From Pleurotus ostreatus/Saccharomyces cerevisiae fusant (taxonomy: Eukaryota; Opisthokonta), in assembly GCA_024196135.1 (NCBI GenBank), contig JAMQCK010000495.1, forward strand, positions 1-21,447: a stretch of 21,447 nucleotides of DNA, written 5' to 3'. Position 1 is the stretch's first letter. Each line of letters starts with the position of its first letter. The notes below the pieces were generated by a model. It made no database searches and was not told the origin of the DNA. It saw only the letters and a list, made by a program, of their open reading frames with translations. Below, piece after piece: positions 7,179 to 18,082 of the stretch. The position numbers and the translations under genes were made by a program.

Positions 7179-8174
7179 TTACTGAGGTGCCTCCACTGCC
7201 TTCTCCGCCGCGGGCTTGGACGCACCGCCGAGGGTGATGTGCTCGCCGCGCTCGCGCATCTCGCTCCAGGTCTCCGTCTGCTTGAGCACCAAGCCCATCC
7301 TGCGCTCCTTGCGCTCCATGACGTTGCGGAGGATGGAGCGGCGCGACCACATCCCGGGCGTGAACTTGATCGGGTGCTTCTTGATCATCCTGAGCCGGCT
7401 GTACGTGCGGTAGTCCTTCGCGCTCTGGATGCCGTACGACTGCTCTAGCTCCTCCTCGCGCTTCTTCCGCTTCTCCTCCGGCATGTCCTCCAGGCGGTTC
7501 GGCCAGTAGAACGGGTCAACGAGACCGACGACCGCGCGCTTGTACGCGCCGTACTTGCGCACGAAGGTCATGGGGTTCTCCATGTCGCGGACGAGGGGCG
7601 CGATGTAGTTGTCGGTGCGGATGTATGTGGTACGCACGCCATAGAGGGCCTGGAGGTACGAGCGGATGTCCGTCTTCGTGAGACTGGGGGCGACGTAGAA
7701 GGTCGCCTCGTACGGGTTGTACGGCTGGCCGGGCGGGGTGTGGTTGGGGACGAAGGTGAAGGTAATATTGGGGAGGTAGACGGGGACACCGACAGGGACG
7801 AGGTGGGAGACGTCGCCGCGCTTGAGGTGCTCGAAACCGCGGATGCGTGACCGGCGGCGGTTAACGTCTGCAAGCCAGCGTTCGGGCGTCAAGCCGCGCG
7901 GGATGCGGCCAGTATGGCGTAGGCGAAGGTACCGCGCATACTCCGAGGGTGAGAGGCCGGTCTCCGTGGCGTCCGTTGCGCCTATGGGGATGAGCTCGCC
8001 GGACTTCTTCTCGCGACGCTCGCGAACGGCGTGCGGCGTCGACTGGGTACGGGCGATGAGGGCGCCCTCCGGGAGGGGGGGCTGCTTGCTCGGGGCCTGG
8101 TAGAATCTCCGTCCTCCCAGTTGCAAGGCCGGGCGTTGTGTACACCGACGAGCAAAGCCCAGCGCCGCCTGCAT
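7179..8174 (-). CDS. Mitochondrial large-subunit ribosomal protein uL23m (331 aa)
   Basis: Single-exon gene. The protein is a structural component of the mitochondrial large ribosomal subunit, where uL23 sits near the peptide exit tunnel. The N-terminus (MQAALGFARRCTQR, then RRFYQ) is Arg-rich, lacks acidic residues and looks like a mitochondrial import signal, which supports the ATG at 8174. A longer frame to 8234 would need a GTG start. The L23 core runs from about residue 130 to 210 (YLPNITFTFVPNHT, YEATFYVAPSLTKTDIRSYL, ALYGVRTTYIRTDNY). A fungal C-terminal extension rich in Lys/Arg/Glu follows. It corresponds to yeast MRP20 (YmL41) by family; I leave the symbol empty because fungal naming varies. 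The family is intron-poor here, unlike all its neighbours. Confidence 0.88.
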   Translation of the reverse strand: MQAALGFARRCTQRPALQLGGRRFYQAPSKQPPLPEGALIARTQSTPHAVRERREKKSGELIPIGATDATETGLSPSEYARYLRLRHTGRIPRGLTPERWLADVNRRRSRIRGFEHLKRGDVSHLVPVGVPVYLPNITFTFVPNHTPPGQPYNPYEATFYVAPSLTKTDIRSYLQALYGVRTTYIRTDNYIAPLVRDMENPMTFVRKYGAYKRAVVGLVDPFYWPNRLEDMPEEKRKKREEELEQSYGIQSAKDYRTYSRLRMIKKHPIKFTPGMWSRRSILRNVMERKERRMGLVLKQTETWSEMRERGEHITLGGASKPAAEKAVEAPQ

Positions 8175-8462
8175 TGTCGTGGTCGTCGTGGTCGGCGATG
8201 TCGGCGAAAAAGAGCTGAAGGCCCGCGTGCGCACGTGCGCGTCTAATTCTCAAGATCGGCCCGAAGTTCCGCGAGCGCTTCACTCGACGGGGTCCAGCTT
8301 GAATTCGCAGACTGGTATCCTCTGTTCCACAATACTGTACATAGATATTTCCTCATACATAGTCAGACACATCATCCACTCCCTCTACAGAGCAAACATC
8401 TGGTTTACGGTCGACGAAAGCACCTCAATGATTTAGGTGCGTGTCAAGCCCAGGCTGTCTCC

Positions 8463-10915
8463 TCATATCTCTGGCGCACCCTTGCCCGCAAGGATCATGC
8501 CGTCAATGATCTCGTCGTGCTCCGTCCGCTTATACGTCCGAATGGTCTCGCCGAAGTCTGAGATGTCGTATACGCGGAAGCGTCGATCAAAGCTGCGAAA
8601 TGGTGTCAGCACGCGAGAGACGGCTTCAAGTACAGGGGAGATGTTGGAATCCGGCCATTGCACTCACCCAGGTCTCCCGTATCCAGAGTACGACCTATGA
8701 AGTCATGAGCTTCTGCAACTTTACTCAGGGATACAGACTCACCCTCCTCCGCCGAAGCACATCCAGACGCCGCTGACTCGCCGGCAATTGTCCGTCACTG
8801 AAAAAGCGCGTCAACACCCAACTTTCCTACGCACAACTCGTTGGTAGCAACTCACAGTGACTGTAGACATGGCAATCAGCGATCAAGTATCGGAAAAGTA
8901 TCTTCCACAACTCACCAATGTCCATTCCCTATCGCCTTTACCTCCAGGGCACTACCCTTGCCCGTATGGTCGCTTTCCAACGAGCCGAGAATAGCCTTCT
9001 CGAAGAAACCGTCGCTCTCCTTCGAGTTGCCCGGGAGCTCGTTGCCAGACTCGCCCTTGTCCAGGGGAAGGCCGGTGAAGGGATCCTTATCCGGGTCGTT
9101 ATAGGTCTCGGGCCTGGCAAACAAGACCGTAAGTCACATCGTTGAAGACAGACCTGCACGACGTACAGAGGGATGTGGAAGAAGACGAGCGCATTGGGCT
9201 TCGCTATACGGCGTTGGGAAGGAGTGACTTGATCCTGCCGACGCCAGACATCGCCAAAGTCCTTGCCGTCATCTGGCGCGAAGGGACGCAGGATCTGCTT
9301 GATCTTGGCAGACTGTTGCAAGAACCAGTCGACTTGCGACTGTTGGAGAGCTCAGCAAAGCAAGACTAGCGAAGTAGAAGGTAGTGCATACCTGTCGTAT
9401 CCAGTCGTACGCAGTCGGCTGGAACATGCCCCACCAGTTGAAGTACCCCTTCGAGTACGACCCCGAGTCGAGGAAGTACATGGTAAGGAGGTGCGTCTTG
9501 CTTGCATCCGCGCTGAAGGCCTTGAGAACATAGTTCCCTACTCCATGTACGTCCTTCGGCCCACGCTCGACCATGCTATATGGCAACGCCTTCATCATCT
9601 GCATCTGCTCTTCCTTATCCGCTCCGTTCTCCTCGTCGTGGTTGCCGTACACCGCCGCCCATGGAATATTGCGGTCCGTCACGCCCCTCGCAAACTTGGC
9701 CAGCACGCTCTTGGGATCCCACGACGTGCCCTGCCCATTCAGCTGGTCGCCGGTGAAGACGATGAAGTCAGGCCGCTCCTCATCGAGTACATGGTCCAGC
9801 AAAGAAAGCGTGGTGTCGTCGCCGTGCACGCAGTCGCCGCGGTCGGTGTCGCGGCAGACACCGTGCGAGACGGAGAAGTGCAAGTCGGCAACTTGGAGGA
9901 TCTTAAATTTGCCCGAATGCGAGAAATGGAGGGGCGGTGCGCGCGGAGCGGCCTTAGCGCCGCGACGGTAGGTGAGCCAGGCAGGAGTGGTGCGCGGGCT
10001 GGCCTCTGTGGTGGGCGGCTCGAGCTTCTCAAAGCCATACCAGGGGCGATCTTCACCGTAGAGAAGATCGAGCTCGGTGATGATGTTGGCGCGCTCCTCG
10101 GCGGTCATCTGGCCGGCGGGCTTCCCGGTCTTGTACCAGAGGAAGAGCGGGGCAGCGCGCATGACGCCGGTGCGAAGGGACATGTCGACCTTGTGCCATG
10201 TACCATCGTCAGCATCCGGGGGACTCTCCCCCTTGCCTAGGAGTAGGAGATCGGTGACGAGGTCGATATCCTGACGGCGTGTACGTCGGTAGTAGACGTT
10301 GAGATATCCAGCAAGGTAGCTTGCTTCGTAGTTGAGGTTGCGATCGACGCGGACCCAGTTGCCCTGTCATGGTCAGCTCAATCGTAGCAGGAACGTGCGA
10401 GGGGGCGCACCCTGATGGCGTCCTTCTCCGGTGTTGTATCAGGATCGCAGAGTTTGCCGGCGACCTTGGGATTGAAGAAACATTGGGTAACGGCTATTTC
10501 TGATACTGCGGCGGGATGAGCGAGAGCTGCGCAACAGAAATAGCGACGCACATCCTGTGTCATGCGGCAGGAGCGGTGCCCACACGTCCAGCGGCAGGCT
10601 CGCCGAGTCGACAGAGTCCTGGGGAGCGGTGACGTTCCACCAATCGACGCCGTCTTCAGCTGGCATATCATCCCCCGCCTGCACGTCGTCGTCCCCCGAT
10701 CCAATGTCAATAGTTGTGTCCGTGTCCGCCAGAGGAAGTGTAGAGTCGACAACGTCCCAGGATTGCCATCCTAACCGTTGTTGGATGCCAGGTCCGGGGG
10801 TTGGTTGATATAGAACAAAGAGGAAAGTGAGAAGGCAGGAGAAACCGACGATAGCAGAGAGCGGAGCGAGTATTGCGCGGAAGCCGCGTCCAAGCCTATA
10901 CACATTGAACGTCAT
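8463..10915 (-). CDS. Dcr2-like metallophosphatase, nine exons with a 5-nt micro-exon (672 aa)
   Basis: Minus-strand exons are 10915-10552, 10505-10411, 10363-9392, 9339-9167, 9113-8916, 8860-8856, 8797-8743, 8694-8668 and 8592-8463 (2019 nt). A membrane anchor near residues 15-36 (AILAPLSAIVGFSCLLTFLF) is followed by an N-terminal Dcr2 domain and a calcineurin-like phosphoesterase domain. Its metal and catalytic motifs are all present: ADLH at 312-315, GDQLNG at 357-362, GNHDE at 392-396 and GHCH at 599-602. Yeast Dcr2 dephosphorylates Sic1 and also Ire1, linking it to cell-cycle entry and the unfolded protein response; the same role here is inferred from family. The 5-nt exon restores frame and supplies the last motif histidine. 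The start is 222 bp from the divergent F-box gene. Confidence 0.87.
8668..8694 (-). other. 27-nt short exon in the Dcr2-like gene
   Basis: This exon encodes the SYSGYGRP part of the conserved GGGGSYSGYG segment. It is bounded by a CATAG acceptor and a GTGAGT donor, with phase-matched neighbours, and it is followed by an unusually long (75 nt) last intron. Confidence 0.8.
8856..8860 (-). other. 5-nt micro-exon in the Dcr2-like gene
   Basis: On the minus strand a GTGAGT donor closes exon 5 after codons for GNGH plus TG. After a 55-nt intron ending CTACAG comes TCACT, followed at once by another GTGAGT donor and a 58-nt intron ending TTTTTCAG. Joining gives Cys-His-Leu-Thr-Asp-Asn-Cys in frame. 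Skipping the five bases shifts the frame. The His is the second of the metal-binding GHxH motif of metallophosphoesterases. Confidence 0.85.
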
Positions 10916-11137
10916 TGCGCTCAGCGCGGGATAAGGAAGTGTCGCGATATCCTAGCCAGAGTACACCGGTACAAGGTCCTGGCAAGACGCTTGCGTTCGA
11001 GGAGACGCTATGAGACCGGCGAAGATTCTTGAAAGATGGCGGTAAGAGGCAAGGTGATGCGATGCAACCATTGGTGATCTGCGCCACCGTGCGCGCAGCG
11101 CTTGTTTCCGACGTTCATTATCTCGTCACAGTACACT
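10916..11137. promoter_or_regulatory. Divergent promoter, Dcr2-like phosphatase and F-box gene
   Basis: Only 222 nt separate the two start codons, which point away from each other, so both core promoters must lie here. No clear TATA box was found on either strand. Confidence 0.5.
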
Positions 11138-13094
11138 ATGCAGACCTCTACCCCCTCTGATACACCTGATCATCATCACCCAAACTCTTTGACTGTCACT
11201 CGAAATCCGTAAGTTTGCCCTCCTTTACGCGCTCCCCGTCGCTCGGTAGGTCTGACGTAGGTTCCAGCGAGCAGTATGGCAAAGTACTGTTCACGAACGC
11301 TCCCCAGCTCAAGGAGCCTGCCCTTCTCGTACCGGCAGATATGCTCAACGAGCAGACCGCACCTACGACCGCCGAAATGGACAAGCAACTCATCGAGCTA
11401 CGCCACCAGTGGGCCGTCTTCGCAGCCTACCGCAACACCCGTGCCCCGATCTCCAAGCTCCCCGACGAAACCCTCTCCATCATCTTCTTCTACTACGGGA
11501 TCATGACCAACTCTCTATACGACCTTGGCTGGACCAGCATACTCCTGCACGTCTGTCGTCGATGGAAGAGCGTAGCGCTCGCCAATCCCGCAATGTGGAG
11601 TTATGTGTCGCCACCCGCGAACCGCTTGATTTACATAGGCAGGCCCCGGAAGACTGACAAACTCAGCTCTTCCACAGTGGCTCAGCTGCGGCGCTCCGGG
11701 GCACATCCCCTCAGCTTCAAGCTCATGGACCGCCAGTCAAAGGGTGTCTACGAGACGTTCAACGCGCTGATACCCCATCTCGACCGGGTACGCCACTTTG
11801 AACTTGCCATGGAGGCGGATGTATTGGCGGACTTTGTGGCGGACCTGGGACGGAGCAGGAGGACAGGGTTGCAGCACCTGCGACTGGAGTCGACTTCTCG
11901 GACAGCCTACTCATTACCGGATGACGCAGGCCAGAATATTCTCGTCGACCTCCACACCCTGATCCTCAACAACGTCGCCGTGAACTGGGCATCGATACGC
12001 AACATCGTATGCCTTGATATCACAAAAGGCGCCAGTCAGGACCGCACGCTGGGTGTCCTTACTCTCGTAGGTGTCTTACAGGCATGCCCGATGCTGGAGG
12101 ACCTCTCGCTCGTCGAGTGCGTGAGCGGCGATGATGATGCCCTCCATGAGGCTGTCAGCCTGCCTCAGCTGCGGAGACTGCATGTGTGCGACGCCAGCAG
12201 TAGCTGCAAGACGGTCATCGACGTCGTTCAACCGTCCCCGCTCGCCGCCGTCTCCGTCTATGCCACTGACGTACGCCGAGGGGCCGATATCAAGTCCCTT
12301 CTAGGGAAATCATTCCGTGATTGGGCCCGTACCTCACCTCCTTTGCGCGCCATAGCTGTGGCCACGAGGTCCACCTATGCGCGCTTCGTTGACGGGTTCG
12401 AGATTCTCTTCTTTACCAACACTGCGACCCTCCAAGGCCCCCGAGATGCCATACGACAGTCGGCGCATTTGCTCTTGCGTACTTGTCCTCGCAATTCTCG
12501 CGAATTGCGCAGTGTGACGCGTAAGATCCTGCGCGCAGTTCCTACCAATGTCGTCAACGATCTTGACTTGCGGTTCTCCACATCCTTACCGAATGGGACG
12601 TGCCGCGCACTTCTCGACGCTTTGCCAGCCCTCTGCTCGCTGAAGTTCCCCGCTCGTCCAGTTGCGGAGTCGTTTCTGCGAGGGCTTGGGACGCTCGTTC
12701 ACTCCGGTAGTCTTCAGGTCGTGACCAGACCTTACAAGGAACCACTCGCAGTGCCAGCCTTGGAGCAAATAACCTTCGACACGGCTTTGGAAGACGGCGA
12801 AGAATACCACGAGACAGAAATGGCGATCGGGCGGGAGCTGTTGATAATGCTGGAGGGGTATGCAAAGTTGGGACGGCCTATCCGGCAGATTGTCTTTGAG
12901 AATGGCGGGCTTGCAATAACGCAGGAGATGCAACTTGTGAGTCATACTATCAGTATCAGCGATTTCATTTTCCTGATTATACCTGGCAGAGGATTGCAGA
13001 CCTTTGTGATGTCCTTACAGTCTGTCCCAGTCCCATGAAGACAGCGTCGAACCAGCGGCGTAAGCGAGAGCCAGTCGACTTTCTGTATAGATGA
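11138..13094 (+). CDS. F-box-like protein (614 aa)
   Basis: Exons are 11138-11208, 11268-12936 and 12990-13094, with introns of 59 and 53 nt. Intron 1 (GTAAGT donor, CTGAC branch, CCAG acceptor) joins in frame; without it the first exon stops after 24 codons. After a Thr/Ser/His-rich N-terminus and a short helix (about 60-75) comes an F-box at about 82-130 (PISKLPDETLSIIFFYYG, then HVCRRWKSVALANPAMWSYV). The rest (about 150-580) has spaced leucine-rich patches such as CPMLEDLSLVEC, fitting the LRR-like substrate-binding region of basidiomycete F-box proteins. The expected role is SCF ubiquitin-ligase substrate adaptor binding Skp1; the substrate is unknown. This is one of a very large, fast-evolving family in Agaricomycetes. 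The last exon (ending FLYR) is inferred from the splice sites; without it the frame would end at 13038. Confidence 0.82.
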
Positions 13095-13483
13095 TAATGT
13101 CCTGCTGTCTCAATGCTTGTACATGGAGGTTAGCGGGGCACATGAATTGAATGGTTTTTATCTGCTTGATATCTCGAAATGGGGCCTGTCGACCAAGCGC
13201 TGGCCCAAAGGTCGAGTACGTTGGGTGACTTGGGTCCCGCGGCAGGTCATTTAATTAAGCCAGGAACCACCGGCAATCGCCGGCTATTGTGCCCGTCCGC
13301 TGACGCCTTCGTCTTCCCATCATCTTCAGCTTGTTTTCTTCCCGATTCCTGGAACAGACTGCATAGGTCGGCGCTCGGTGCATCAGGAGCTGGAGCTTGC
13401 GCAGCATCGGGCAGTCAAAGACGTCGACGTAGAGAGGGCTCAGTTTATCAATTGCGCGGACGATAGACGGCATTCGCGTCAGA
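13095..13483. other. Intergenic, 389 nt
   Basis: This is the 3' flank of the F-box gene and promoter of the BTB gene. A minus-strand open frame of 90 codons (13527-13255) crosses it and into the BTB 5' end. It contains an LRR-like stretch (CPMLRKLQLLMH) but has no other support. No TATA box was assigned. Confidence 0.45.
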
Positions 13484-14859
13484 ATGGCGACGACATCGAC
13501 AAGCTCTCGACACTTCACGCGCCTCATTCACCGACCTGCTCCCGGGATGGGTGACAAGCTGGCGGCAGGGATTGGCTCTGGCACCAGCTCTGGCATCGGC
13601 AGGAAGCCCAGCGTCACCTTCGACAAGTCCGGCACCAGCCTCATCGTCGACAGCGAGACTGAGCAGGTGCTGCGCCGGCACCCTGACCTCTATCTCGCGG
13701 ACGGCAGCGTGATTGTGCGCGCAGAGGATACTCTGTTCCGCGTGCATATCTCGATGCTGGCGCGCCATTCCATCTTCTTTCGGGACGTCTTCGGGATGCC
13801 GAAGGGCGGGGAGGGGACGGATCAGCTGGATGGATGCCCGGTGCTGTTCTTGCAGGACCGCGCAGAAGACGTAGCGAACCTGCTCTCTGCGCTGTATGAC
13901 GGACCGTGCGTGACGTGGCCTCTTGTCTGCGACCAATCGGCTGACGGACGCCTTAGTGTTCTCCGGGATAACAGTCCGGATGACTTTCGGGTTGTGGCGG
14001 GGGTGTGTCGGCTGGCGACGAAGTGTGAGCAGGCCAGCCATATTCATGAAATGGTATGCTGACGCGCCATGTAGATCTAATAGATACGCTTCGCGTGAAG
14101 ACGATTGCACACCTCAGCAAGGCTTGGCCATCGACACTGAAGGAGTGGGACGCGCGAGAGGACGCGGCCCGAGTACACGAAATTGCCTTTGCATCAGCGA
14201 ATCCTCCCACCCATCCGCGTTACCCCAGCCCCGTCGTGCGTACACCTTTGAACCTCCCTTGGGACTTATGCTGAACTCCTTCACAGGACGTGGTCAACCT
14301 GGCACGCGAAGTCGACGCTCCTTCCCTGCTACCTTCCGCACTTTACGACCTTTCACGATATCCCTTTACTCAGATCTTCGAAGACCAGTCCGCCTCTCTC
14401 GACGTCCACGACCTCCAACGACTTTGCCTTGGAAAGGAGGCAGCACAGCACGCCATCACTACCCTCATCCAATCCATGACCCATGCCCAGTTTGGACGTC
14501 AATTCCCCTATCACACCCATATTCGGTCGGCGTCGAAAGGAAAGGCATCGGCCCACGGTAGCGCAGTATGCATGTCCCCAGCAGCGTGCCGCAAGGACTT
14601 CGCTGAGCTCGTTGAGCTGGCAACCCAACACTACCTATTCGACCGCGAACGCGGATGCGGCGACCCGCTTTACGTAGCGGAGGAACTCGGGCAGCTGAAG
14701 AGCGTGGAGTTCTCCGAGTGTGCTGCTTGCGCGAGAAGCTTGGAGGCTTGGGCGGCCCGCGAACGCGAGAAGATGTGGAAGATGATTCCAACCTGGTTCC
14801 GTCTAGAATCGCCAACCCCAGAGGACTCGCCGAGGACGAGTGGCGAATTATCGAGATGA
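13484..14859 (+). CDS. BTB/POZ domain protein (407 aa)
   Basis: Exons are 13484-13905, 13957-14024, 14075-14235 and 14287-14859, with introns of 51, 50 and 51 nt. The BTB fold spans about residues 65-145: HPDLYLADGSVIVRAEDTLFRVH, then LARHSIFFRDVFGMP, then LLSALYDGP. The second exon continues into the BACK-like helices typical of basidiomycete BTB proteins (DDFRVVAGVCRLATKY). The third and fourth exons hold the rest: LAREVDAPSLLPSALYDLSRY, then CRKDFAEL, then YVAEELGQLKSVEFSECAACARSLEAWAAREREKMWKMIPTWF. The splice at 14024/14075 rebuilds the conserved KYLIDTLR, which supports it strongly. BTB proteins dimerise and often bind Cul3; the role here is unknown. The family is greatly expanded in Agaricomycetes. 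A downstream ATG at 13547 (MGDKLAAG) is an alternative start. Introns 1 and 3 are multiples of three. Confidence 0.85.
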
Positions 14860-15180
14860 AAGTGCGGTGCAATAAGCGCCATGGACATCTACTGTACACT
14901 ACTTACCATTGACTTGCTTCTACTGACCGTACAATCATGCTTCCCTCCATGTATCCCATTACCTTCTGTATCGTACACTAATAGACTTATTTCTGCGCCG
15001 TGTAAAAGTTGAACATGACCGGCACATGCCGTACGCGTGCGTGCGCGAGTTTTCCCACGATTACTTGGCTTCAAGCAGGGATGTCGGCCCATGGTCCGCG
15101 CCACCAGTCGTCGTCGTCGAGCTCGACGAGGAGCGAACGAACAGCGAGCGCGCGACAAATAGTCTGTTCATTCGTCTCTC
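14860..15180. other. Intergenic, 321 nt, no gene seen
   Basis: This holds the 3' flank of the BTB gene and the promoter and leader of the Bud6/AIP3 gene. I see no clear TATA box and no coding signal. Confidence 0.5.
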
Positions 15181-18082
15181 ATGGCTTCGTCACCGGCTGA
15201 CGCCCACATCGAGCCCGCCGTCGAGTCGTCTGTCACCCGCCTTCTCGTCTCTATAAAGCAGCTCCTCGAAGCGCTCACCCAATGGAGCCAGCTGAGGGTC
15301 GACGAGAACGCAGTCAGCGATGTCTACGTCCGTCTGGGCAACGACTTCAATACAGCAGTATTCGCATTTGCGTCCTACCGGATCGACATGGCGTGCGTGG
15401 TCTTCAGCATCCTACGGACGCGTACTGACAGCGAACAGAGAGCTCCTAAGCGTGCCAGACGACCTGCGGGGGGTGCTGGAGCAATGCCTGGCGGAGGAGG
15501 CCAACAACGAAAACCTGCAAATGTATCTGCCCACCGTGCGCCAGATCATCAAGAATCTCCTGCAGGGTCTGCGCGAGAAGCAGTCCATCTACCGCCGCAT
15601 CGTGTCCGAGCACAAGCACCGCTCCGATGCGTCGGGGCACGAGCGCACAGAGAGCCGCAGCTCGCGCGGATCTCGCAGCCACCGCTCGACGAGCTCGCGC
15701 GCGGTTGCTGAGGGCGGCTCCGACGCGGAGAGCGTTCCCAGGCGCAGCACCCACTCCTCGCGTAGGCACCAGCCGTCGTCCTCCATATCCTCGCGGCCCT
15801 CGAACGATCACGACTTCATCGGCGGGTTCTCCCCTAGTCTGAGCACGCCGGAGAGCCTCCCGATGCAGATGCCCAGTCCGCATGCGCCGTCCCCAAGACC
15901 CGAACCCATACCGGAAGATACGAGCGAGCCCGAACCCCCTCCGCCCGCACAGTCGCCGCCTCCTGTGCAGCCCGCAGTACCCGCTAGCGTCAAGCGCTAC
16001 TCACTTGTCGACAAGCCTACGCCGCCGCTGCCCCCTCCCATGATCATTCAACCGGACAGTCCTAATGAGGCGTCATCGGAGAAGCCCTCAACACCGCCTC
16101 CACCAGAGACACCTCCCGCTATAGAGCAGTCCCCAGCTATCGCGAGCTCGCTGGCGGCTCTGAAGAAGAGCGACACCCTCGAGCGTCGCGCGTCGAAGCG
16201 GTTCTCGACGTACCACATCACCCGAATGACGGGCAGTGGGCGCGGTCCGCCCGAGCGAGGGACGCCTACAAGACATGCGTCGAACCGCAGATCACTCGCT
16301 GCTGGTCCGGCACTGACGCCGGGTGATTTGGCGGTCCTGACGGAGGTAGATGACGAGGAAGGGCAGACCACACCCGATGCATCCCGTGCCCCCTCCCAGA
16401 ATCGTTTCTCGCGAACATCAACCCCAGATGCAAAGCCTGCGACGCCACCAGTGCCTCCATTGCCTGGTACTCCTGCGAAAACGCCCGAGCCGGTGCTGCC
16501 AACTGTCAACGGCGTGTCGGAGGACAAGGCTCCGCAGAGAAAGTCAGTGCCAGGCGCGTTCACTGTGTTCTTGCAGGTGGGGAGGGAAGTGAAGAAGGCC
16601 ACGATCGAGCGCGGGCTTTCTGTCTCTTCCTTGCGCATGCTCTTCGTTGACCGCTTCGCGTACAACCCTGGGCAGGAGAACTTCCCGGCGATCTACATCC
16701 GCGATCCTTCGAGTGGGGTGCAGTATGAGCTTGAAGATATGGAGGAGGTCACTGAAAAGTGCCTGCTCTCACTAAATATTGAACGTGAGTTGTTCTTGTT
16801 CACCAGTGAGCATAGTTGCTGACGTTGCTTCGCAGCTTTGGACCAGATCAAGCAGCACATCGACACCCAGATGGGCTCGCTGGCGCAGGAAATCAAGGAG
16901 CTTCGAAGTACTGTGGCTGCGAACGCCAATCGTAACTCGCAGCATCTTCCCACAATCATCGCTCAGCCCATGGCCGAAAGCACTCCACGGCCATCGGACA
17001 AGCAGTTTCAGAGCGTGGCGCGCCGCCTGTCCCGCTTCGTGGCCCCGGATGGCCATTCACATTCCTCGGACATGTCGTCCTTCCCTTCGCCGGCGCAGCG
17101 CGCCATCTTGCCGCAGATGACAGGGCAGTCGTTGCAGCCGCAGATGACTGGCATGTCCGAGTACACGTCGCGCGTCGTGTCCGACCTCAAGACGCAGTTC
17201 GACGAGGTGCAGAACTTGCGGCGCGACCTGGGTGTTATGCGCCAGCTGTACACCGAGTTCATGAAGCAGACGAAGGATACCCTGGGCACGCTCCGCTCGC
17301 AGACGCACTCTGTCAAGGAGCTTGCCTCGCAGAACGTCGGCGGCGCTCGCGCGTACATCGACACCGGAAAGACCAAGCTCGACGGCCGCTCGCAGAACGT
17401 GCTCACCGAGATGGACAAGCTGCAGGACGCAGTCGAGGCGGTGAAGGAGGACGTCGTCAAGCGTAACGCGCTGCCGAAGAGCATGTTCTGGAAGAACCTC
17501 AACAAGGACATCGAGAAGCTCGGCGCTGAGCTCGAGGCGCTGAAGGAACACGTCAACACGGTCCGGCCGATGTGGAAGAAGACGTGGAGCGAGGAGCTCG
17601 CGAACATCGTGGAGGAGCAGCAGTTCCTGACGCACCAGGAGGAGCTTATCGCGGACCTGTTCGACGACTTCAAGGCTGTCGGGGAGATGTATGGGCAGGT
17701 CGACCAGATCATCTCTCTACGAGGCTCCACGCGTGGCCCGCGCAAGATAGGCTTCAAGCCGCCGCCGATGGACGAGGGGCATACCGGGCTGTCAACCGTG
17801 ATGCTCGAGATCCGCGGAGCCTCGTTCGACCCCGAGAAGCGGCTCAAGGCGATCGAAGCGAGCCAGCAGAAGCGCGAGAAGGAGATGGCTGGGCGCACGG
17901 ACGAGCTGCAGGCCGAGCTCCAGGACTTCGTGGGGCAGAAGAAGCTGAAGATGACGGGCGGAGCGGAGGAGGCGGAGCGCGTGCGGCAGAAGCGGAACGA
18001 GCAGACGCTCAAGGCGATGTTTAATGGGACCGGGTCGTCTGTCATGGCCGGTGCGAACGAGATGGGGGCGGTCGAGCCGTAG
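15181..18082 (+). CDS. BUD6: Bud6/AIP3 family actin- and formin-interacting protein (934 aa)
   Basis: Exons are 15181-15392, 15439-16784 and 16836-18082, with introns of 46 and 51 nt. The N-terminal 120 residues (SSVTRLLVSIKQLLEAL, YVRLGNDFN, VPDDLRGVLEQCL, YLPTVRQIIKNLLQGLREKQ) match the conserved N-terminal Bud6 region. Residues about 130-440 are a Ser/Pro/Arg-rich disordered linker with poly-Pro runs. The AIP3 domain begins near 445 (FTVFLQVGREVKKATIERGLSVSSLRMLFVDRF). It continues through long coiled coils (about 515-870) with IPxxxQ-rich spacers to the C-terminus, which in yeast binds actin monomers and activates formins (Bni1) at sites of polarised growth. Hyphal tip or septum localisation is therefore expected. 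Length is close to yeast Bud6 (788 aa) plus a longer linker. The stop sits in a short TAG run. Confidence 0.9.

Noticed and set aside
8175..8234. Longer start for uL23m, 20 residues upstream
   Set aside because: The upstream codon is GTG, and the ATG at 8174 begins a good mitochondrial targeting sequence.
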